A stretch of 6,430 nt of DNA from Chloroflexota bacterium (GTDB taxonomy: Bacteria > Chloroflexota > Dehalococcoidia > JAUQQI01), in the NCBI GenBank assembly GCA_030549955.1, contig JAUQQI010000074.1, positions 1 to 6,430 of the forward strand, in the 5' to 3' direction. Shown one piece after another: positions 1-5,712 of this stretch (position 1 is the stretch's first letter; every line of letters starts with the position of its first letter). The notes under the pieces were generated by a model. That model had not been told where the DNA came from. It saw nothing but the letters and a program-made list of their open reading frames with translations, and made no database searches. The position numbers and the translations under genes were made by a program.

Positions 1-537
1 CCGGGGCGGGGCGGTCTCGGTCAGGTCGGCCCTCAGATTCGGCCCCCTCCGCACCAGGACGGACCGGTGCTCCCGGACCGGCTCAACGAAAACCTCGACG
101 CCCGGAAGCCGGATCTGGCGCAGCTTCTCACACAGCCGGGCATTCACCTCGGTCGGAATCCTGCCGGCCCGTCGGTCGACAATGCGGCCCTCGCCGTCGA
201 CCGTGCAGAAGTTTCCCCGGGCGGCGACGTCGTCCGGACCGAGGGGGAAGTCGATCCCCAGGGCTTCGAGAACGCCCCGGCCGATCTCCCAGCGGAGGGG
301 ATCGTAGCCGAAGAGGGCCAGGTGGCCGGGCCCCGACCCCGGGCTGATCCCCGGCCCGACGGGCTGGGATAGGCCGCAGCTGCCCTCATAGGCGAGCCGG
401 TCCAGATTCGGGGTGCTCGCGGTCTCGAGCTCGGTTTTGCCGGTCCGGGGATGGGGTAGCCCCCCGAGGCCGTCCATAACGAAAAGGATCAGCTTTGAGC
501 CGTTGGGTACAACGAGGGTTCGGGTCAGCTCCTGCAC
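1..537 (-). CDS. apgM: 2,3-bisphosphoglycerate-independent phosphoglycerate mutase, archaeal type (partial, C-terminus beyond window)
   Basis: This cytosolic enzyme interconverts 3- and 2-phosphoglycerate in glycolysis/gluconeogenesis, using metal ions and a phosphoserine intermediate (family knowledge: alkaline phosphatase superfamily, ApgM branch). The visible 179 residues are the N-terminal part of a protein usually about 400 long. KLILFVMDGLGGLP (residues 15-28) holds the metal-binding Asp22. TASTPNLDRLA (39-49) is the next family motif. GSGPGHLALFGYDP (67-80) contains Ser68, the expected phosphorylated nucleophile. IGRG and ARGNFCTVD follow as in the family. I chose the GTG at 537 because GGAGG lies 7 nt upstream; an in-frame TTG (552-550) overlaps the pgk stop and has poorer context. 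Only 14 nt separate it from pgk, so the two are probably cotranscribed as consecutive pathway steps. The family assignment is firm; nothing can be said of the missing C-terminus. Confidence 0.93.
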   Translation of the reverse strand, partial: MQELTRTLVVPNGSKLILFVMDGLGGLPHPRTGKTELETASTPNLDRLAYEGSCGLSQPVGPGISPGSGPGHLALFGYDPLRWEIGRGVLEALGIDFPLGPDDVAARGNFCTVDGEGRIVDRRAGRIPTEVNARLCEKLRQIRLPGVEVFVEPVREHRSVLVRRGPNLRADLTETAPPR

Positions 538-544
538 CGATGGG

Positions 545-549
545 CCTCC
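545..549 (-). promoter_or_regulatory. Ribosome binding site of apgM
   Basis: GGAGG on the minus strand lies 7 nt before the GTG at 537, within the short pgk-apgM junction and just past the pgk TGA (554-552). It decides the GTG start over the in-frame TTG at 552. Confidence 0.7.
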
Positions 550-551
550 GG

Positions 552-1730
552 TCAAGCTGGCTCGTAAAGCACGGCGATGCCGGGCAGGGTTCGGCCCTCA
601 AGGAACTCGAGGGTTGCCCCACCGCCCGTTGAAACGTGGTCGAATTTGTCGGCCAGGCCGAGTTTCTCAACGGCCGCGACCGTCTCCCCGCCCCCGATGA
701 CCCGCAGGGCTCCGGTCAGGCCGGCCAGAAACTCGGCGATCGCCCGGGTCCCGCCGGCAAAGGGCTCAAGTTCGAAGACCCCTACCGGCCCGTTCCACAG
801 CACCGTCCGGGCCGGGCGCAGGGCTTCCTGGAACTGCCGGACGGTTTCGGGGCCGATATCAAGGACCGACCAGCCTTCGGGAACGTCTCCGAAAGAGATT
901 ATCTGGGTCCTGGCATCGGCCGCAACCCGGTCGGCGATGACCCCGTCAATGGGGACCAGAATCTTGCCGGCGGCCAGAAGCTCCCGGGCGATGTCAACCT
1001 GGTCCTCTTCGTGCAGTGAAGCCCCAACCCGGTGGCCCTGGGCCCGGAGGAACGTATTGGCCATCCCGCCCCCGACCAGGAGCCGGTCGACCCGGGGCAG
1101 CAGGTTGCGCAGAACCGGAAGTTTGTCGCTGACTTTTGCGCCGCCGATAACCGCAATGTAGGGCCGCTCCGGGCTTTCCAGAACCTTTGTCAGGTAATAG
1201 ACTTCCTTCTCCATCAGGAGGCCGGCATAGGCCGGGAGGAACCGGGCAAGCCCGGCGGTGGAGGTGTGGGCCCGGTGGGCGGTACCGAAGGCGTCGTTGA
1301 CGTAAATCTCGCCCAGGCGGGCCAGGGCTTCGGCAAAGGCCGGGTCATTCGCCTCCTCCCCCGGATGAAACCTCACGTTTTCTAAAAGGAGCACCTCCCC
1401 GGGCTCGAGCCGGGCGACCATCGCCTCGACGTCCGGTCCGACACAGTCGGGGGCCTTTTTGACCGGCCGGCCCAGGAGGTGAGAAAGGCGACGGGCGACC
1501 GGGTCAAGACGGAGGGAATCGACCACCTTGCCGTCAGGTCGGCCCAGGTGGGACATTAAAATCACCCGGGCACCCTGCCGGATTAAGTACTGGATGGTCG
1601 GCAGGGCGGCCCGGATGCGGGTGTCGTCGGCGACCTCGCCGGTTTTCCGGTCCAGGGGAACGTTGAAATCAACTCTTACGAGGACTCGCTTGCCCGAAAC
1701 TGGGGCGTCGTGGAGGGTTCGCAGTTTCAC
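552..1730 (-). CDS. pgk: Phosphoglycerate kinase
   Basis: This cytosolic enzyme transfers the acyl phosphate of 1,3-bisphosphoglycerate to ADP, giving 3-phosphoglycerate and ATP, reversibly. At 392 residues it has the normal bacterial length and every signature. RVDFNVP (19-25) and SHLGRP (60-65) form the substrate-binding N-domain. [13 protein letters not shown] (114-126) and [12 protein letters not shown] (144-155) follow. GGAKVSDK (196-203), the glycine-rich [10 protein letters not shown] (218-227), [10 protein letters not shown] (311-320) and [15 protein letters not shown] (365-379) build the nucleotide-binding C-domain. I chose the GTG at 1730: GGGGAGG lies 5 nt upstream and the protein then begins MKLRTL, as relatives do. 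A TTG at 1748 would add six residues but has no Shine-Dalgarno sequence and lies only about 14 nt past a TATAAT box. The gene is first in a unit with apgM and diverges from hisS. It appears intact, and identification is essentially certain. Confidence 0.98.
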   Translation of the reverse strand: MKLRTLHDAPVSGKRVLVRVDFNVPLDRKTGEVADDTRIRAALPTIQYLIRQGARVILMSHLGRPDGKVVDSLRLDPVARRLSHLLGRPVKKAPDCVGPDVEAMVARLEPGEVLLLENVRFHPGEEANDPAFAEALARLGEIYVNDAFGTAHRAHTSTAGLARFLPAYAGLLMEKEVYYLTKVLESPERPYIAVIGGAKVSDKLPVLRNLLPRVDRLLVGGGMANTFLRAQGHRVGASLHEEDQVDIARELLAAGKILVPIDGVIADRVAADARTQIISFGDVPEGWSVLDIGPETVRQFQEALRPARTVLWNGPVGVFELEPFAGGTRAIAEFLAGLTGALRVIGGGETVAAVEKLGLADKFDHVSTGGGATLEFLEGRTLPGIAVLYEPA

Positions 1731-1735
1731 CAGCG

Positions 1736-1742
1736 CCTCCCC
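1736..1742 (-). promoter_or_regulatory. Ribosome binding site of pgk
   Basis: GGGGAGG on the minus strand sits 5 nt before the GTG at 1730. It would lie inside the coding region if the upstream TTG (1748) were used, so it favours the GTG start. Confidence 0.7.
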
Positions 1743-1762
1743 AGACAAGTCTTGCCGATGCG

Positions 1763-1768
1763 ATTATA
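1763..1768 (-). promoter_or_regulatory. -10 box of the pgk-apgM promoter
   Basis: The minus strand reads TATAAT, a perfect sigma70-type -10 hexamer in an otherwise very GC-rich window. Transcription would begin near 1756, giving a leader of about 26 nt that includes the pgk ribosome binding site. I see no good -35 hexamer 16-18 nt upstream (about ATCCGG), so activity may need another contact or an activator. AACCGGTT, an 8-bp palindrome at 1768-1775, abuts the box and could be an operator, though this is speculative. Confidence 0.5.
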
Positions 1769-1781
1769 ACCGGTTTTTAAA

Positions 1782-1811
1782 TTGACCGGATGTTTGGGGG
1801 TCAGTTATCCT
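1782..1811 (+). promoter_or_regulatory. hisS promoter (TTGACC, 18-nt spacer, TATCCT)
   Basis: The -35 TTGACC (1782-1787) and -10 TATCCT (1806-1811) are 18 nt apart, directly before hisS. The predicted transcription start near 1818 leaves a leader of only about 10 nt with no real Shine-Dalgarno sequence. The same -35 and spacing recur before hsp20. There is no room for a T-box leader, which often controls aminoacyl-tRNA synthetase genes in Firmicutes. Confidence 0.5.
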
Positions 1812-1827
1812 TTAACCGGAACTGCCC

Positions 1828-3093
1828 ATGGCCGACCTGAAGTACAGATCCCCCCGGGGGACCTCCGATATCCTGCCTGAAGACCAGCCCTACTGGGCCT
1901 TCATCCTCGAAACGGCTGTTGGCCTGGCGGAGGTTTACGGCTACCAGCGGGTCGACGTGCCCATCTTCGAGTTTGCGGACCTCTATATCCGGGGAGTCGG
2001 CGAAGCGACCGATATTGTCCAGAAGGAGATGTATATCTTCGAGGACCGGGGGGGCGACCGGATGGCCCTCCGCCCGGAATTTACGGCCGGCATCTGCCGG
2101 GCGTACCTTCAGCACGGCATGTCCAACCGGCCCCTGCCGGTGAAACTGTGGACGGCCGGCCCGGTTTTCCGTTATGACCGGCCCCAGCGGGGCCGCTACC
2201 GCCAGTTCCACCAGTTTAACTACGAGGCCATCGGCGAACTCGACCCCTGGCTCGACGCTGAGGTCATCGACCTGGCCTGGCGGTTCTACGAGCGGCTGGG
2301 CCTTAAAGACCTGACCCTCGAGCTCAACAGCATTGGGGATGGCCGGTGCCGACCGGCCTACCGGGAAGCCCTCCGGGCCTACTACCGGCCCCTGGTCGAC
2401 CGGCTCTGTAGCGATTGCAAAGACCGGCTTGAGCGCAATCCCCTCCGGCTCCTGGACTGCAAACAGCCGACCTGCTGGGCCCTCTCGGAGGCGGCTCCCC
2501 GGTCCGTCGACTATCTTTGTGATGAATGCCGGGAGCATTTTGCGGGGGTCCAGGAGTGGCTTGGCCGCTATGGGGTGCCGTATCGCCTCAATCACCGGCT
2601 CGTCCGGGGCCTCGATTACTACACGAAGACCGTCTTCGAGGTTCAGCCGCCCCGGCAGGGCGCCCAGGCGGCCCTGGGTGGCGGGGGCCGCTACGACGGC
2701 CTCATTGAAGAGCTGGGGGGCAGGCCCACCCCCGGAATCGGCTTTGCGACCGGCATGGAGCGGATCATCCTCGAGCTGAAAGAGCAGGGCATCAGTCCGC
2801 CGGGCCGGAAGCTACCCGTCGTTTTCGTCGCCTATACGGGTGAGGCAACCCGGCTTGCAACCGTCGGGGTCGTTGGCCGGGTCCGGGCCGCCGGCTTTAT
2901 CGGGGTCCACGCCTTCGGCAGCCGGAGTCTGAAATCCCAGCTCCGGCTTGCCGACGGCCTGGGGGCCGGCTACGCCCTCATCCTGGGCGAGGAAGAGTAC
3001 CGGCAGGGCCGGGTTGTCTTCCGGGATATGGCGACCGGCTCACAGGAAGTGGTTTCGCTTGAAGAAGCTTTAAGCCGTATTAGACGTGGTTGA
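1828..3093 (+). CDS. hisS: Histidyl-tRNA synthetase (class II)
   Basis: This cytosolic enzyme activates histidine with ATP and charges tRNA-His. The 421 residues match the bacterial family. SPRGTSDILPEDQ (8-20) opens the class II catalytic core, with motif 1 following. Motif 2 is FRYDRPQRGRYRQFHQ (114-129). The histidine-A motif LVRGLDYYTKTVFE (258-271) contains the expected catalytic Arg260. The second histidine motif is GGGGRYDGL (284-292), and motif 3 is GIGFATGMERIIL (303-315). The C-terminal anticodon-binding domain starts near 329. The insertion between motif 2 and the histidine motif carries six cysteines (194, 197, 211, 216, 231, 234), a possible zinc-binding arrangement. The ATG at 1828 is the natural start because only a few residues precede the conserved RGTSDILP, but no strong ribosome binding site is seen. 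It is first in a two-gene unit with the phosphatase that follows. Confidence 0.98.
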   Translation: MADLKYRSPRGTSDILPEDQPYWAFILETAVGLAEVYGYQRVDVPIFEFADLYIRGVGEATDIVQKEMYIFEDRGGDRMALRPEFTAGICRAYLQHGMSNRPLPVKLWTAGPVFRYDRPQRGRYRQFHQFNYEAIGELDPWLDAEVIDLAWRFYERLGLKDLTLELNSIGDGRCRPAYREALRAYYRPLVDRLCSDCKDRLERNPLRLLDCKQPTCWALSEAAPRSVDYLCDECREHFAGVQEWLGRYGVPYRLNHRLVRGLDYYTKTVFEVQPPRQGAQAALGGGGRYDGLIEELGGRPTPGIGFATGMERIILELKEQGISPPGRKLPVVFVAYTGEATRLATVGVVGRVRAAGFIGVHAFGSRSLKSQLRLADGLGAGYALILGEEEYRQGRVVFRDMATGSQEVVSLEEALSRIRRG

Positions 3094-3095
3094 AA

Positions 3096-3575
3096 ATGCA
3101 GCCGATGGGGTACAACTACAGCCCGAATTCCCACCTCGATATCGATTGGGTTGACGGGCGGCTGGCGGTCGGTGCGGCCTTCAGCCCGAACCAGGTCGTT
3201 TTGCTTAAAGAGCAGGGGATCGGGGCCGTGGTGGACCTGCGGGCGGAGGCGGCCGATGACCCGGACCTCCTCCGCAAGCACGGGATCGAGTTCCTCCACC
3301 TCGGGGTTCCCGACGGCGAGCCGCCGTCCCTGGCCCAGCTCTGGCGGGGAATTTCCTGGGTCCGGGACCGGTGGGCCCGGGGCCGGCCGGTCCTGGTTCA
3401 CTGCCAGGGTGGGCTCGGCCGGAGTCCGTGCTTTGCCACGGCCCTGCTCATGGCCGACGGGCTTTCCCTGGAGCAGGCGTTTGAAAAGGTGAAGGCTGCC
3501 CGCCGGGCAGCCGCCCTGACCGCCAGCCAGTGGGAGGCCCTGCGCCGGTTCGCCCTAGAAGTGCCCACTGAATAA
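3096..3575 (+). CDS. Dual-specificity/tyrosine-type protein phosphatase (small, cytosolic)
   Basis: This is a 159-residue cysteine-based phosphatase of the dual-specificity fold. The P-loop is HCQGGLGRS (102-110), fitting C-x5-R with nucleophile Cys103 and phosphate-binding Arg109. Asp73 in VPDGEPP (71-77) is the likely general acid, and VVDLR (45-49) is the usual core strand. No signal peptide or membrane segment is present. The target may be phospho-Tyr/Ser/Thr or a non-protein phosphate and cannot be read from the sequence. The ATG at 3096 follows the hisS TGA by two bases, implying translational coupling. A TTG at 3090 overlapping the hisS stop, and an ATG at 3105, are alternatives; no clear Shine-Dalgarno sequence separates them. 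The last 21 nt overlap the convergent protease gene. The family call is strong and the start is moderate. Confidence 0.87.
   Translation: MQPMGYNYSPNSHLDIDWVDGRLAVGAAFSPNQVVLLKEQGIGAVVDLRAEAADDPDLLRKHGIEFLHLGVPDGEPPSLAQLWRGISWVRDRWARGRPVLVHCQGGLGRSPCFATALLMADGLSLEQAFEKVKAARRAAALTASQWEALRRFALEVPTE
3484..3512 (-). terminator. Candidate intrinsic terminator of the hsp20-rhomboid-protease operon, inside the opposing phosphatase gene
   Basis: Positions 3494-3512 form a perfect inverted repeat with 9-nt arms, GGCTGCCCG and CGGGCAGCC, around one central base. In RNA this would be a stem of about 7 bp with a 5-nt loop. Read on the minus strand, the stem is followed by TTCACCTTTTC, a broken T-tract. 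On the plus strand it is followed by GC-rich sequence with no T-run. It begins 42 nt past the protease stop, the right place to end the minus-strand operon. The same bases encode KAARRAA of the phosphatase, so the repeat could be an accident of codon choice. The imperfect T-tract keeps confidence low. Confidence 0.35.
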
Positions 3576-4424
3576 GCCGCGACGGCCCGGCGTGGTCGAT
3601 GGCGTTGGGGGCACGGTCCGGTAGGGGGCCGGAATATAGGTCACGGAGGGGCGGGCCTGCTGGGCCTGGGGGAAGAGGCGCATGAGCTGGTAGACCTCCG
3701 GGGGCATGTCGGTTGAGACAGGGAGACCGAGCTCCCGGGCCTGCTCCACCGTGATCGGGTAGTCGTGGGTCCAGGTGCCGCCGGTTAAGAGGGCTGTTAC
3801 CCGCTCGGCCTGGGCAGGCTCCATCCGCTCCAGCAGCAGGTCCCGGACGACCGCCGAGACCTGGTTTATCGCCTTCCGGCTCATGTCGGCCAGAATCAGG
3901 GTCTGGTCATCGATATCCTTCGGCTGTTTAACTTCGAGGACTTTGAGGATCGACGCCGCCGGGAACTGCCCGATCTGCGGGTCCAGCGGACCGAGGACGG
4001 CGTTCGGGTCCATGATGATCTCGTCGGCGGCCAGGGCAATGAGGGTGCCCCCCGACATCGCGTAGTGGGGGACGAAAACCGTGACCTTGCCGGGCCGCTT
4101 CTTCAGGGCAAAGGCGATCTGTTCGGCGGCCAGGACCAGTCCGCCCGGCGTGTGAAGGATCAGGTCGATGGGGAGCTCGGGGTCCGTCAACTTGATGGCC
4201 CGCAGGACATTTTCGGAGTCGTCGATGTCAATGTAGCGGAGGATGGGGAAGCCCAGGATGCTCATCGTTTCCTGGCGGTGAATAAGGGCAATAACCCGGC
4301 TCTTGCGTTTGCGCTCGAGCTCATGGATGAGCCGGACCCGGGCGGCCTCCAGCATCCGCTGGCGAACCAGCGGCTGGAGGGTCACGATAATGAAAAAGAG
4401 CCAGAACAGGTCAAAGATCGACAT
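3555..4424 (-). CDS. Membrane-anchored ClpP-class serine protease (SDH_sah family, SppA-related)
   Basis: This 289-residue protein belongs to the SDH_sah ('serine dehydrogenase proteinase') group of the ClpP/crotonase fold, known in archaea and many bacteria. One N-terminal hydrophobic segment (about 4-20) anchors it; RQRMLEAARVRLIHELERKRKSR (21-43) is a charged, probably helical linker. The core has RYIDIDDSENVLRAI (63-77), the oxyanion-type turn HTPGG (91-95), and HYAMSGGT (120-127) with likely nucleophile Ser124. LGPLDPQIGQFPA (144-156) is also typical. The general base is unclear; Lys161, Lys166 and Lys184 are candidates. The C-terminus (about 257-289) is Pro/Thr-rich and probably disordered. 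Related proteases degrade membrane proteins or signal peptides, but the substrate here is unknown. The ATG at 4424 has AAAGG 6 nt upstream. It follows the rhomboid gene by 9 nt, so the two proteases are almost certainly cotranscribed. Its end overlaps the convergent phosphatase by 21 nt. Confidence 0.88.
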   Translation of the reverse strand: MSIFDLFWLFFIIVTLQPLVRQRMLEAARVRLIHELERKRKSRVIALIHRQETMSILGFPILRYIDIDDSENVLRAIKLTDPELPIDLILHTPGGLVLAAEQIAFALKKRPGKVTVFVPHYAMSGGTLIALAADEIIMDPNAVLGPLDPQIGQFPAASILKVLEVKQPKDIDDQTLILADMSRKAINQVSAVVRDLLLERMEPAQAERVTALLTGGTWTHDYPITVEQARELGLPVSTDMPPEVYQLMRLFPQAQQARPSVTYIPAPYRTVPPTPSTTPGRRGLFSGHF

Positions 4425-4433
4425 TGCCAGCCT

Positions 4434-5129
4434 TTACCAGGGCCAGTACTCGTCTAGATAATAATAGCTCCGACGCCTGGCGAATAGTTTGACCAGAGCG
4501 AGTCCGGTCACGAACCCGCCGACGTGGGCCCACCAGGCCACCCCGCCAAGGGTCCCAAGCTCATCCGGGGCCAGGAGGCTGAAGAGCCCGTTAAAAAGCT
4601 GGGAGAGAAACCAGACGCCGATGTAGAAAACGGCCGGTAGCTCGGTGAGAAACCCGAAAAAGAGGACCGGCACGATGCCGATTACGCTTGCGGTCGGGAA
4701 AAGCACCAGGTAGGCCGCCAGGACACCGGAGATGGCCCCGCTGGCGCCCACCGTTGGAATGGGCGACTCCGGGTTCAAAAAGATGTGGGTGAGCCCGGCC
4801 CCAATTCCGCACAGCAGATAGAAAATAAGATATCTTAAATGGCCCATCCGGTCCTCGACGTTGTCCCCAAAAATATAAAGGGCGAGCATATTGCTTATCA
4901 GGTGGAACCAGCCGCCGTGGAGGAACATCGACGTGAAAAGGGTGACCCACTGGACAGGGCCCGGCGAGCTCAAAAACCGCTCGGGCACCAGGCCCCAGGT
5001 ATTAACGAACTCCAGGAGCCAGCGGCCGAGGGAAACCTCATAGACAAAAACGGCCGAATTTATGACAATAAGACCCGTATTGACCAGGGGAAACTGGGTC
5101 GCCCTGACCGTATCTTTAATGGGTATCAT
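4434..5129 (-). CDS. Rhomboid-family intramembrane serine protease
   Basis: Rhomboids are polytopic membrane proteases that cut transmembrane helices. The 231-residue protein starts MIPIKDTVRATQFPLVN, a common N-terminus in the family, followed by the first helix (about 17-33). FTSMFLHGGWFHLISNMLALYIFGDNVED spans 65-93 (written in pieces: FTSMFLHGGW, then FHLISNMLAL) and supplies the conserved His76 and Asn80. GASGAISG (128-135) contains nucleophile Ser130, and WWAHVGGFVTGL (199-210) contains His202, completing the Ser-His dyad. Six hydrophobic helices are expected, with a short basic-aromatic cytoplasmic tail (218-231). All catalytic residues are present, so it should be active; the substrate is not evident. 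The ATG at 5129 fits the family but its ribosome binding site is weak. It lies 32 nt after hsp20 and 9 nt before the SDH_sah protease, as the middle gene of the operon. Confidence 0.95.
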   Translation of the reverse strand: MIPIKDTVRATQFPLVNTGLIVINSAVFVYEVSLGRWLLEFVNTWGLVPERFLSSPGPVQWVTLFTSMFLHGGWFHLISNMLALYIFGDNVEDRMGHLRYLIFYLLCGIGAGLTHIFLNPESPIPTVGASGAISGVLAAYLVLFPTASVIGIVPVLFFGFLTELPAVFYIGVWFLSQLFNGLFSLLAPDELGTLGGVAWWAHVGGFVTGLALVKLFARRRSYYYLDEYWPW

Positions 5130-5161
5130 TCGGTTGCAAGCTCAGCTCTCCCTGGCCGGCT

Positions 5162-5605
5162 TCAGGCCGTTTGGATTTTGATGGTGCGGCGGGCCGAGGG
5201 CTGAGTCTTCGGAAGCCGGATGGTAAGAATTCCTTGCTCGAGTTTGGCTTCGGCCCGGCTCTCATCAACCGGGGCCGGCAACCGGATGGACCTTTCAAAT
5301 CGGCCGTAGCGGAGTTCCCGGTAGTAATGCCGGGCACCCTCCTCTCTCTTCTCTTCCCGGACTTCGCCCCGGATGGTGAGCAGACCGTCATCGACGGAGA
5401 CTTCCAGGTCCTCGGGCTTGAGGCCCGGAACGGCCGCCTTGACGATTATCTCCGTGTCGGTCTCGGACAGGTCGACGGGCGGACCCAAAAGCTCGACGGC
5501 CGTCGGCAGGCGGCCCAATCGGGTCCAGGTCTCCTCAAAAACGCGGTTGATCATGTCCCGCAGGGTTGCAAGCTCGCGGAAGGGCTCCCAACGTTCGATG
5601 GCCAT
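5162..5605 (-). CDS. hsp20: Small heat-shock protein, Hsp20/alpha-crystallin family
   Basis: This ATP-independent cytosolic holdase chaperone binds unfolding proteins as oligomers. At 147 residues it has typical length. The short N-terminal arm (1-40, starting MAIERWEPFRELATLRDMIN) precedes the alpha-crystallin domain (about 42-134). Within it are PPVDLSETDTEIIVKAAVPG (42-61), LLTIRGE (75-81) and the hallmark AEAKLEQGILTIRLPK (118-133). The tail carries an I-x-I motif, IKI at 142-144, used for oligomer contacts. I chose the ATG at 5605 because GGAGGTGA ends 5 nt upstream. A GTG at 5620 would add five residues but places that ribosome binding site inside the gene. It heads the minus-strand operon with rhomboid and a membrane protease. 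No CIRCE element is visible in the upstream gap; a TTGACC/TACCCT promoter is. Confidence 0.96.
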   Translation of the reverse strand: MAIERWEPFRELATLRDMINRVFEETWTRLGRLPTAVELLGPPVDLSETDTEIIVKAAVPGLKPEDLEVSVDDGLLTIRGEVREEKREEGARHYYRELRYGRFERSIRLPAPVDESRAEAKLEQGILTIRLPKTQPSARRTIKIQTA

Positions 5606-5610
5606 CCCAA

Positions 5611-5618
5611 TCACCTCC
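5611..5618 (-). promoter_or_regulatory. Ribosome binding site of hsp20
   Basis: GGAGGTGA on the minus strand is a near-perfect anti-16S match, 5 nt before the ATG at 5605. It rules against the GTG at 5620 and is the strongest Shine-Dalgarno sequence in the window. Confidence 0.8.
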
Positions 5619-5624
5619 ACAGCA

Positions 5625-5654
5625 AGGGTAGCAAACTCGCGGCCGTCCGGTCAA
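5625..5654 (-). promoter_or_regulatory. hsp20 operon promoter (TTGACC, 18-nt spacer, extended -10 TGCTACCCT)
   Basis: On the minus strand the -35 TTGACC is at 5654-5649 and the -10 TACCCT at 5630-5625, with an 18-nt spacer. A TG one base before the -10 makes it an extended type. Transcription would start near 5618, giving a leader of about 13 nt beginning at the Shine-Dalgarno sequence. The -35 and geometry copy the hisS promoter, which supports both. The -10 hexamer alone is a poor match to TATAAT. Confidence 0.45.
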
Positions 5655-5673
5655 CCGCAGCGGGCGCCGGTGG

Positions 5674-5682
5674 TGTTAATAT
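5674..5682 (+). promoter_or_regulatory. Extended -10 of the nitrilase-gene promoter
   Basis: TGTTAATAT reads as an extended -10 (TGn plus TAATAT) in the AT-rich part of the 107-bp hsp20-nitrilase gap. Transcription would begin near 5689, about 24 nt before the ATG. No convincing -35 is seen at the expected distance. TATCAT at 5680-5685 is an alternative -10. The site lies back to back with the hsp20 promoter. Confidence 0.35.
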
Positions 5683-5712
5683 CATACGGAATTCCAGGTT
5701 CGGGGGGCTTCC

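Noticed and set aside
577..1161. Plus-strand open frame of 194 codons opposite pgk
   Set aside because: Ser/Arg/Pro-rich translation typical of an antisense frame. pgk covers the region fully.
1768..1775. AACCGGTT palindrome as a possible operator between pgk and hisS
   Set aside because: Only 8 bp, and CCGG-centred palindromes are frequent in this sequence. No second copy at helical spacing supports a bound dimer.
1801..2595. Minus-strand open frame of 264 codons opposite hisS
   Set aside because: Shadow of hisS in a GC-rich, stop-poor region. The translation has no recognisable domain and the opposite strand has a certain gene.
5130..5161. Possible terminator or attenuator between hsp20 and rhomboid
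   Set aside because: The 32-nt gap has only a short AGCTGAGCT symmetry, with no GC stem and no T-tract.
5606..5712. CIRCE-type heat-shock operator upstream of hsp20
   Set aside because: I looked for TTAGCACTC and GAGTGCTAA arms on both strands and found neither.
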